Shown here: piece by piece, positions 25,101-37,100 of the stretch
Position numbering within the stretch: the stretch's first letter is position 1
Layout: each line of letters begins with the position of its first letter
Origin: Ctena decussata
Taxonomy: Eukaryota > Mollusca > Bivalvia > Lucinida > Lucinidae
DNA length: 64,000 nt
Assembly: GCA_963989385.1 (NCBI GenBank)
Contig: OZ022499.1
Span: 102,098,786 to 102,162,785, forward strand
Direction: 5' to 3'
Made by a program: the position numbers and the translations under genes
The notes under the pieces: generated by a model
What the model saw: the letters and a program-made list of their open reading frames with translations, nothing else
Databases searched by the model: none
What the model was told of the DNA's origin: nothing

Positions 25101-28100
25101 TTTAACTTTTCTACTGAAACATATCCACACTTACTTAGGTTCAATGTAACTAATATTAACTTTCAATGATAGCACTGACATCGGTTGTACCTTACACTGG
25201 TACCAGGGTGTCCTTCATATTTGGATAAAAGTAGGGCAAGGGCCTACTGTCCTTGCAGTAAATGCCAGCCAGGGTTGTTTGGATTTTTTTTCTCTCGTCT
25301 ATCATTTCGCTTTTCTTTCTCCCTCTCTCTGGGAGACCGCCCGATATAGACTGACAAACTGTCTCAAAGGGCTGTTAAACCCAAAACAACCAACTAACTT
25401 TACACTGCGGTAACTGACTGGCATACCCTGAAGGGAACTAAATCAGCTCTGCACCGTAATAAGATTTCACCCCTTGTACCTTACACTGAAGGTAACTGAT
25501 TGGCATACACTGAAAGTTGTGAAATCAACTCTTTACTGTAGCCAGATGACATGATTTGTTACCTTACACTGAAGGTAACTGACAGTTACCTTACTTAACT
25601 GACAGTTACCTTACACTGAGGTACCTTACAATGAAGGTAACTGACATCAATTGTAACCTTCATTGATAATCACTGACATCAGCTTTAACTTACACTGTAG
25701 GCTGACATCAGCTTTTATTTACTCGGAAAGTGAGATCAGATCTTACAATAAAGTAGCTGAAATCAGTTTTATCTTACACAGAACATAAATCAATAGTGAC
25801 ACTGATTTGAACTGACATCAGCTGTAATTTACACTGAAGGTGGTACTTACACAGAAAACAACTGACTATAAATGAATGAAAATTGACATCAGTTGTACAT
25901 GGAAAGTAACTGACATTAATTGAACGTATACTCAAAGCTCAACAGGACAATTCTTAAATAATTTTTCTCATGTTTCATCAACCATTAATTAGAACTGCCT
26001 CACTGAAGAGGGGTCGACATGTTTGTTGTGGCCCCTCATTAGAACCAAGCAAGGCAGTTCTAAGGAGGGGTCAAAACATGTTTCTATGGAGTAAAAATAG
26101 ACATTATCCCAAAATTATCCTCAACACTTACACACATCTGGACCTCTGTTACATTGAAGATATCTGACATCAACAGTGACTTACGTTGAAGGTATGTTCA
26201 AGCCTATGAACTGGAGCACTATTCAGCGCACTAACAACTTCTAGTACACCGTTAAAATTATTAAGTTCTTGGAATACTGTCATTATTTCTATACACCGAC
26301 ACACTACTGCCACACGCTCTTCCAAATTGTCCATTTCAATGATACATTTCTCTATCCAATATGTTATCTGAAACGGAGAGAAAATATTTAGCCCACTATG
26401 AAATGTGCATCAATATACAATTAAGGCAGTCAAACTTGAACCATTCCCACATATGGACCCTATCCCACAAACAGGCCTCCACATTCTAAAATCCTATGAC
26501 TGGGCTTATTTCTCCTTAAATACATGCCCAGGCTGATCTGGTCTTTGTGTGGCACACTTTGCTGGTTTTGTTGTGTCGCCCTTCAAATAATTAAGTTATG
26601 AAATACTGCCACTATCTGAAGTACCATTGTGAAACTTACATTATATATAAGGGGGTGGGTGATGCATGTGAAGTTTGGTCAGACTGGCTTCAGCAGTGCA
26701 TGGGTTATTGCCCTTGAATAGATTTAAAAACAATAAAATGAGCCATAACTAAGTAACCAATAATTGGAATTTCATGAAACTTAAAATAAAAGTGTATCAC
26801 CATAACACAGTTATGCACATATACATGTATGTATCATCATAACACCATTGTGCACATTAAGTTTTGTCATGCTGGCATCAGTAATGCATGAGTTACTACC
26901 CTTGATTTGATTCAAAATACACAAATTTGCCATAACTAAGGCACCAATGAGTAAACTTTCCTGAAACTGGATATAAATATGTATCCTCATAGAGTGGTGA
27001 TACTGTGGCAAGTTCTTTAGAATGACCTTATTTATATATGGGTTACTGCCCTTGATTTCATTTAAAATCCAAAGGTTCAGTCCTAAGTAACTAATCAGTA
27101 AATGAAATTTCATTCAACTTAAAATAAGCCATAAACCAATCTGCCATTTCGACAGGACATATAAATTCAATGAATTTGCTTGTTCAGACTGATCTGTCCC
27201 AATACACAGAATTTTTATAAAAAAAAATTAAAACTGAACTTACCATGTTTGAGAAATCTATAATTTTAAGGAGATTTGGTGAGGTTTTAAACTTTGTCTC
27301 TGACTTTGTCCACACACTACCAACTAGCTCGGACGGTTGTACAGCCCGGTAGAGATCAAATTCTTTCAGTGTTATTTGGCGAGCTATCTCTATGGGATGT
27401 AGCTGAAAATTAAACCATACTGGACACTACATGGTGAAAAATGAAAGGGAAATTTAATGCACAGATTGTCTGTGACATGTCTGTTTATATTTAGGGCTAT
27501 ACCTCCTTGGGCAGGACTGAAATTTTTTGTGACGGTACCACCATGGAAATTCTAATTAATTTACAATAAGAAATAATAGTACTTTTCTCATCAACACCCC
27601 ACCCCACACCTTCATGCTTTGCCAATGCAGTTCTTTTGGACAGGTACAATGAATGTCATACATGTATATATATCATGAAAGTTACAGAAGAATTATCCTA
27701 GGACCCCACCTTATCACTCCAGGTCACTACAGACAATGTTAAATCAATTAATGAAAACTATTATGGCTAACATCCTTGTTATGCTATTAAAATAATATTT
27801 TCACATCCCAGAAATAATTTCAACCACTAATGAACAGCAAGAGGGCCATAATGGCCCTGGATCGCTCACCTCAGCATCCTGTAAACTTAACCTCAGAGAA
27901 ATCCATAATTATGACAGAGTTTCACAAAGATTCAATGGAAAAGGAACCCTTTATTGTGTACCTAAGGTTTTTCTAAGATTTAACTTTTGAACCCACATGA
28001 CCAATTTCAAACCTGGTCTAGATTTTTTGGATATAAACATTCGGAAAAAGTTTCATGAATATCGGATCAAAACTGTGCCCTCTAGAGTGTATGTAATGTT

Positions 28101-31100
28101 TTTCTAAGGTTTGACCTTGTGACCTACTTTTTGACCCAACATGACCTAGTTGCACCCTTGGTCTAGATTTGTTGGAGATAAACATTTTGACAAAGTTTCA
28201 TGAAGATTGGAACAAAACTGTGCTCTCTAGAGCATTCACATTGTTTTTATAAGATCTGATCTAGTGACCTAGTTTTTAACCTACATGGCCCAGTTTCAAA
28301 TTTGGTCTATACTTCATAAAGATAAACATTCTGACAAAGTTTCATGAAGATTGGATCATGACAGTGCCCTCTTGAGTGTACACAAGGTTTTTTTCTAAGA
28401 TTTGACCTAGCGACCTAGTTTTTGACCCCACAAGACTCTTTCTTTCTATCGATACTGTCCTCGGTCAATTTTGACCATGATGACAGGTTTTTGGTGTGGC
28501 GCATAAGTTGTCACAAAAAAAAAAAAAAAATAAATAAATGAATTTGTGACATAGCCACCAGCAGATTAAAACTATTTACAAGAAGTCCTCAGGGGCAGGC
28601 ATTCCATGCCTAACCCCTGCTCTACCCTAGGATATTAAATTTTGGCCTTAAACCCATCAACTGTCTCCGAAGAGACAGCTTCGGTTGTAAGGCCTCAGTC
28701 TAAACCTTGGCCTAGATTTTATAAGGATAAACGTTCTGACAATGTTTCATGAAGACTGGATCATAACTGTGCCCTCTAGAGTGTACACAAGGTTTTTCTA
28801 AGATTTGACCTAGTGACCTAGTCTTTGACCCTACATGACCCAGTTTCAAACATGGTCTACATTTCATTAAGATAAACATTCTGACAAAGTTTCATGATGA
28901 CTGGATCAAAACTGTGCCCTCTGTGTCATTCTAAGATTTATTTCTATTTTTAGCTCTGGTCGCCATTTTGTTCAGCGAGTGGAACTGTTTTAGCAATTTT
29001 GGTTCAGGGCCATGAATCAAACACTTCTGTGAAATTATTTTGAAATTGAGCCATTGGCTTCAGAGGAGATGTTGTTTAAAGATTTTTCCTTTTTTGGTTC
29101 TGGCGGCCATTTGGTACAGCAAAGCTGAACCATTTCAGCAATTTTGGTTCAGGGCTACAACAGAAACATTTGTGTGAAATTATTTTAAAATTGGCTTACT
29201 GGTCTAGGAGGAGACGTCATTTGAAGAAATTGTTGATGACGGATGGATGGACAGACGGACGACTGACAAATATCGATCACAATAGCTCACCTTGAGCACT
29301 TCGTGCTCAGGTGAGCTAACAAAGCCATCATTGTTTTTATTCTTACTGTAAGTATATCAAACTGTTCTTTGTTGCGAACAAGATGCCACTCAATTGGGGG
29401 TGGAGTTTTCTGAAGTGTAAACTCTCTCTCTGCATTTGGAGTCTCGGTCTGAAGAAAGAAACAAAATGACAAATGACACTTTTATGTATTAATCCAATTA
29501 AATACTCTGGAAGTGTTACATTTTTTGAAATGGGGGCATCATTTTAAACCCAAGCTGATATTTCTTAATTCCTCTTTTGACCCAAACAACCTTGATTTAC
29601 AATGTTGAATGGCCCATTGCACTGTTTTTAAGCATCAGCTACACTGCACAAAATTAATGCTGGTCACTAGAAGCCAGTAGGAAGACATGAACATCCATTT
29701 CCCAAAATCCTTTTTTTTTCCCTTTCTGACTGTCCTTCTCTCCTTTCTTATTTCTTACTCTAGTTTTTTTCCAGCTTCCAAGTACTGGAACTGAAATTGG
29801 TTTGAGCAAACAGTGCACACCCAGATCTGATTTAAAATGGGTGGATGACTTGCGATTTTAAGTCCTTTTCAACAGTATTTCAGTCATATCAGGACGATGG
29901 TTGGGTGATAATGAAAGGCTGTGTGCAATGGACCCTCATTTAAAGTTGAAAAGATTCCACATCAAGCCGGGCTCGAATCCAGGAAGCTAGATCAGTAGGC
30001 CAGCGCTTAACTGAGCTACCAGGGCTCCTCAGTTCTGATCAGGGTCTACAATTTTTGTCATTCCATTTGCATCATTTGGATGCATATCTGCAGTGTAAGC
30101 CTGGGTTCAAGGTTATAAAACTTGAGAATAATCTCACACTCAAAATAAAGCACACTGATTGGCTGCTTCCGAGCATGTGCTCAGAAGCAGCAAATCAGTG
30201 TGCTTTATTTTAAGTTTGAGAATGCACTCAAGTTTTATAAACTCTGGGCTTGAACTATTCCATTTAAGGACATTTAGAGGGACTATTTGGGGTGTCTGGA
30301 TTCTTAGCATTTATAATAGTTGCTATGGTAATGTAACTACTTACTCTTCTCTGAATGACTTTCAAAATGGAATCAGCCATCTTCTTCATAGCTTTTCCTT
30401 TGATAGTATCAAGGAAGTCCTTGAGTTTCTCCAGAAGACTCTGATCACGTTCAAAATCATAGAAATGATGGTCAACCCAATGCCGTAACACATTCACCAC
30501 CCTACAAGATACAAGATACAAGAAGTTTATTACGAATTTTCGGCCCACATAGGAGCACCTACAAAGGGTAATAGATAATGGAGTAACTAAATATAATCAA
30601 GGCAAGAAATCCAAATGACAGATCATATCAGGAAAAAAAAGACTAATATGCACGCTTAGGTACTTACAACTACAATTTGAGGTGAAAGGGTGCACCCCTT
30701 AGGGGGACAAACTTTGTCATTTAGACAGCTGCTTCCCCTCCCAAAGCCAATCCTCTCATATGGGAAGAATTTGTTCCCCTAGGAATATTTGTGAACATAT
30801 GCAGGTTTTTTTATATACATACAAATAAAAGAAACACATCATCAAGACACTGGAAGCTCAGGAAGCTGCTCATAAGTCTGTGTGAGACTGACATATGAGA
30901 GAAACTATAAAACTGCTTTTTGTCACTAAAGTAAGTCTGCTAGAAAAATTGGTCAAGTTGTTAGCACTCCTGACTTCACACCACTGGGTTGCCGGTTCTA
31001 GATCTACAGAAGACAAGATTTTGTTTGAACTTAAAGACAAATATTCTTGTTTATTGGCAGCCATAATCCTATTATGCAACAGTCCAGTGACACTGCCATT

Positions 31101-34100
31101 TCAAAGGAAATATCTAATCTCACATAGGCAATGACATAACAGGGTCATAAAACCAATAAATACTGGGGGTGTGTTCTATATAGTAGAGAATATTTGTCTT
31201 TAAATCTGCCCTTCACTACCAAGAGACCCATAATCACCATCACATTATCCTGATATGACTGAAATACTGTTGAAAGAGCATAAAACCACTAACTCATCAA
31301 TCCTACAGAAGTTTTGCATGCGATTGGAGAATTTTGGAGGCAACTCTCAAAGTGATAAATAAATCCCTATTCATGGACATGTTTTAGGGAAAGGGCTGGT
31401 GTTAGCCGTTTCTTCCGGCTTTATGTGTAAATTCAGTATGACCTTAGCAGAACAGTATGGAGAAATTGTAGAAAGTCAGTTAAACATGAATATATAATTG
31501 AAAGACTAAACAAACTGTTTTTTAACTAGTTCAGCTTTCTTTTTTGAATAGAGCTCTAGATAGATAAGAGGGAGTATTTGATGATAATTTTTCTTATTTC
31601 TCATTGAAAATATATGTTGTGACCCCTCATCTGAACCGTTGAGACGGTTCAGATGAGGGGTCACAACATATACTATGCAAAATATATTTAGCAAATTTTT
31701 ATATTTTGCCATTTTTTTCATTACTGAGGTGCAACACTGAGCGAAATTAAATTGCATTGAAGGGAACCGTATGTGGGGCTTAAGATACCATGGAATTACC
31801 AAAGCCATCTTTAAAAACGATATTGGGGAAAAGCGATAAGCGCAGAAGGGGTCATTGGGCAAATTTCGTGCACATTGAAAAGCAACATAAACATGGCAAG
31901 CATGTGATTTTTTGTAAGGTCTTTCTCATCATTTTCATGCCCAGTTTTCTTGTCAAAGCTATTGAATGTGTAAAAGATGTGGTTAAGCTTAACAACTGAC
32001 GAATCCTAGCATGCGCAATTGACGTTAAAACGTTGTAATTCGGTCCAATGTGCAATGATTCACGGGTGCTTCAATTCAATGCAGAATTAAAACCTGAGAA
32101 AACCAAAAGGCTAAAATTAAAGGTCACACCATGATTAATTTAACTGTGAAGTTTCTTCATTGAAGTGTAACGTAACTGTGAGAAAATGGTGACGTTAGTC
32201 TGAGACTTTTGACTTATGCTCAGTAACCGGGAAGAATTTTCTTTCTGAATTGTTTAAGTTATCATATTGGTAGGTACCAAACAAGCATACACTCGAAAGA
32301 GATTCAAGAAATACCGATTAGAAACAACTTTTTAAGACGATAACGTAAAAACAAGGGAAAACGTCAAATTTTAGAAATTTGTAAACCTCATACTCGTAAC
32401 ATATTCAAATGTTTTAGAGCGTTTTCCTTTATTCTAACTGTAAACCAGCCGCCTCATTATGGTTTTGGCTTTTGTACATGATCAAAAATGTCCTTCAGAT
32501 ACAATGGTCATAATAACTGACGTCACGGTTGTTCAAACGCTGCAATTGAACAATCTTGAATCTTATACCTGCCAGTCCATCTCGATTGATTGGCACATGT
32601 ATCTTTATGCAGTAAAGTGACAATAAAATCCTAATATGGTGGATCTGACATATACAAACAAGAGGGCCAAGAGGCCCTGAATCGCTCACCTGACCAAAAA
32701 GGTTAAAGGTCAAACAAGGGTCATCATTTAACAAACCTGATAGTTTGCAACCACTTTCAAATGGTTTTGAAGAAGTTTTTTTTGAATATTTTCTATGTAT
32801 TGCTATGGTTCAAACCCTGGACCCCCTGGGGCAGGGCCATTTTGGACCCTGTGGCCATCATTTGAATAATTTTGGTAAAGGACCACTAGGCAATGCTACA
32901 TACTAAATTTCAAGCATCTGAGCCAAGTGGTTCTGAAGAAGAAGATTTTTGAATATTTTTCTATGGTTCAAACCCAGGACCCCCTAGGGTGGGGCCATTG
33001 TACACCCTGGGGTCATCATTTGAACAAACTTGGTAAAAGACCACTAGGCAAAGCTACATACCAAATGTCAAGCATCTGAGCCTTGCGGTTCTGAAGTAGA
33101 TGATTTTTTTTAAATTTTTCTATGTATTTCTATGGTTCAAACCTGGGACTCCCTGCCCCGGGGCCATTTTGGACCCTGGGGCCACCATTTGAACAAACTT
33201 GGTAGAGGGTCACTAGGCAGTGTAACATACCTAATTTCAAGCATCTGCGGCAAGCAGTTCTGGTGAAGAAGATTTTTAAGTATCTTTTAGTTTCAAACCC
33301 AAGACCCCCTGCCGCACGCAGGGTCATTTTGGACCCTGGGGCCACCATTTGAACAATTTTGGTAGAGGACCACTAGACAATGCTACATACCAAATTTCAA
33401 GCAGCTGAGCCTTGCGGTTCTGAAGTAGATGATTTTTAAGTATTTTTTAGTTCCGAAACCCAAGACCCCCTGCCGCAGGGCCATTTTGGACCCTGGGGCC
33501 ACCATTTGAACAAACTTGGTAGAGGACCACTAGGCAATGTAACATACCAAGTTTCAAGCATTTGAGCCAAGCAGTTCTGGAGAAGAAGATTTTTAAGTAT
33601 TTTTTTAGTTTCGAACCCAAGACCCCCTGCCCCAGGGCCATTTTGGACCCGGGGGCCACCATTTGAACAAACTTGGTAGAGGACCACTAGACAATGCTTC
33701 ATACCAAATTTCAAGCCTCTGAGCCAAGCAGTTCTGGAGAAGAAGATTTTTAAGTATCTTTTAGTTTCAAACCCAAGACCCCCTGCCCCAGGGCCATTTT
33801 GGACCCTGGGGCCACCATTTGAACAAACTTGGTAGAGGACCACTAGGCAATGTTATATACCAAATTTCAAGCATCTGAGCCAAGCGGTTCTGGAGAAGAA
33901 GATTTTTAAGTATTTTTTAGTTTCGAACCCAAGACCCCCTGCCCCAGGGCCATTTTGGACCCTGGGGCCACCATTTGAACAAACTTGGTAGAGGTCCACT
34001 AGACAATGCTTCATACCAAATATCAAAGCCCTAGGCCCAGTGGTTTCAGAGAAGATGTCATTTAAAGCAAATTGTTGACGACGGACGACGCACGACGCAC

Positions 34101-37100
34101 GACGCACGACGGACGACGGACACTTGGTGATCACAATAGCTCACCCTGAGCCTAAAGGCTCAGGTGAGCTAAAAATTGCTATATTTATTGTGCATAGTAT
34201 ATGTTTTTATAGAGAATTATCAAAAATTATCCAAAATTATCACCAAATACTCCCTCTTATCTAGAGCTCTGTTGAAGACATAAAGCCAGAACACATTATA
34301 GCAAATGGATACACATTCAGGGGAAGCAACTGTATCAATTAATTTTTAGCCTCCCTTCTCAATGGAGGTCAACTCTTGAAGGAAAGAATTTGCTCCTCAA
34401 GCAGCAATTTCACTCGTTTTAGGAGTTGGCTCTAATATGGAAGAGCTTTTTATTCAGGAAAGCAAATAAGAAGGCACAAAAAGTTCTTCCCCTTGAAAGT
34501 AAGTCAGAAACACATGGCAGTTTACCAATATACCGTATGCCTTCACACCTACCTAAACTGTACAGGTTTAACATATTCCTTCCTGAACCTCTTGAGATCA
34601 TCGCGAACTTGAAGACTGTCATTATTGTCTGTGATTTCTTCCTGGGGTTCTACTGGCAAATCAGGAATTTCAAATCTGGAGAAAAGAAGACAGTAAAAAC
34701 TATCATGATTAATCAACCTTTCAATATTTTATGATAATCTATTCAGATACACAGAAAATCTATCTAAAGGCTTTTGAAAGTGTGCAGTCTGGGTAAAGTG
34801 TGTATAGTTTGCCTTTTATATTTCAATCACCAACTGCACAGCGAGACTGCATGTGTGGATCACAAGTCAATGCTCAGAACAGAATAATAAGCAACCACTT
34901 TCTTTGTAGCTAGAATACATATGTTGCTGATTTCAAGAGTCTTGAAAATGGGCATACTGTAATGTTCTGAGGCGACACAATAAAAGCAACAAAGTGGCAT
35001 GTGCACCAAACAAAAGCTCACATCAGCCTAGGCATCTGCCCAGTGAGAGTCTGAGCTAACTCCATGCAAACACTCTATCATACTGGGCACATGCTCAGGC
35101 AGAGCTGAGTCTTTGCATGGTGCACATGCCATTTTGTTGGGTTGTTGCATTGTGGCTCAAGTAAGTTATAGATTATTATTATTATATTAAGTGTCATCAA
35201 AGCTGTACTTACCTTTCAATAAGAAGATCTAAAAGTTGCTGTGGACTACAAAAGGATCTATAAGTTGTGAGGAATGTGCGGACGAACTTTGGATCGGCAT
35301 ACATGTGGTAGGTGAGACGTTCCACTAGTTTTAAAAGGGTCCCGCCCTTTATAAGTGGACTCTCTCCTGACGCATGGGACTCTTCTGAAACTATGTTGTT
35401 CTCCGAGTCCTCTATTGCAAACCTGGAAATAATAAAGACAATATATGAGAATTTCAAACTTTTTTTCTCAAACAAGATACTTATCATATTTGTATTCCAT
35501 ACCACTATGTATGAGGGGCAATCAAAAAGTTTAGACTGATTACATAGGGGTTGATCTTGGTCGAGCAATGGTGCCTGGTAACTTTCAGTGCCTGGACATC
35601 CTACTAATTTGGATAATAGAAGGGCAAGGGCCTTATGTGTTTGCAGTATGTGCGGGTGCAGGCTGTTTGGACATTTTTCTCTCCACTATCGTATCTGCCT
35701 CTCTCTAGGAAAAGGCTTGATATAGAGTGAAATACTATCTCAAAGGGCCATTAAACCCAGAACAACCAATCAACTGATTACATAATATGACTATTTATAA
35801 TATGAAATGGATCCTACAGAATAAGTATAGTACAAATAAAAGGCTCTACTCTGAATTAACATGACAACTCTCATCTATGTAATCAAATGTGGTGCACTAC
35901 AGGAAATACAGAGCTCTAGATAAGAGGGAGTATTTGGTGATAATTAGGGATAATTTTTGTTAATTCTGCATCAAAAACATATGTTGTGACCCATCATCTG
36001 AACCGTCTCGTCGAGACGGTTCAGATGAGGGGTCACAACATATGGTTTCGATGAGAAATAAAAACAAGAGGGCCATGAGGCCCTGAATCGCTCACCTGAA
36101 CAATTGGCAAGGTGGCTTTTACTTATCATGTCTGAAATTGTCAAAATATGAGTTTTGGGTCAAAAGTCAAAGAATGACCATGACCACTTGTACTCATAAA
36201 TCTTCATGTACTCATTAAGACAACCATATATACCATTTTTAGGCCAAAATCTTCAAACCTTTCCATGAAATCTTATGTTCTAGCATTTTCCCATATTTGA
36301 CCATGCCGCAAAAAAGGTCAAGGTAAACCCAAGGTCACCATTTGAACAGTCTTGCTGGTACTCTAGTACTCCATGCTATTTACCAAGTTTCAAGGCCATA
36401 GGTGTATTGGTTCTGGAGAAGGAAAATATTAAAAATTTATACCATAAGTGGTAATGGCGGCCAAGTTGGTCATGTGACCTGGACCGTTTGAACAAATTTT
36501 CATTCCATCAACCCCTGGAGGCTCTATATGAAATGTGTTCACAATTGGCCCTTTTGCTTTTGAGGAAATGGTTGAAAATGTCAAAATGAGCAATCTGGAT
36601 CAAAGGTTAAAAATGACCTTGATCTCTTGTACTCATAATTCTTCATGAACTCATTAAGACAACTGTATACACCAATTTTTAGGCCAAAATCTTCAAAACT
36701 TTCCATGAATCTTATCTTCTACCATTTTCCGATATTTGACCTTGCTGTAAAAGGTCAAGGTCAACACAAGGTCATAATTTGAACAATCTTGATAGTACTC
36801 AAGTACCCAATGCTACATACAAAGTCTCAAGGCCATCGGTCAATTGGTTCTGGAGAAGATTTTTAAAGGTATTTACCATATATGGGGGTGGCGGCCATGT
36901 TGGTCGTGTCCAGGACTGTTAGAAATTTTTTTCATTCCCTCAACCCCTCGAGGCTCTATATGAAATTTGGTTTCAATTGGCTCAGTGGTTTTAGAGCAGA
37001 TTGTTTGAAATTGTCAAAATTTGAGATTTCTGGGTCAAAGGTCAAAGAATGACCTTGACCTCTTGTACTCATAAATCTTCATGTACTCATTAAGATGATT

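Larger units (their letters stand above)
25130..26200. repeat. Degenerate minisatellite matching the SOS exon 18 donor region
   Basis: Repeated units of the form CTGACATCARYTGTAAYTTA + CACTGAAGGTAAC, e.g. at 25493, 25566, 25629 and 25815, interrupted by a SINE and F fragments. The last unit, CTGACATCAACAGTGACTTA + CGTTGAAGGT at 26164-26193, contains the exon 18 donor and last codons. Confidence 0.65.
31550..34270. mobile_element. Foldback F element split by a TIR element
   Basis: Left portion 31550-31671 includes the centre CCGTTGAGACGG; right portion 34199-34270 ends CTTATCTAGAGCTCT. The break is at CACAACATAT. TTGAA lies on both outer flanks. Three layers of nesting (F, TIR element, HP-W). 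Lies in SOS intron 14. Confidence 0.75.

Noticed and set aside
29960..30031. tRNA gene on the - strand
   Set aside because: A- and B-box-like motifs are present, but stems do not pair correctly and a SINE body follows directly.
33436..33843. 135-codon - strand open frame with repeated [16 protein letters not shown]
   Set aside because: It is translation of the HP-W copy 4 minisatellite.
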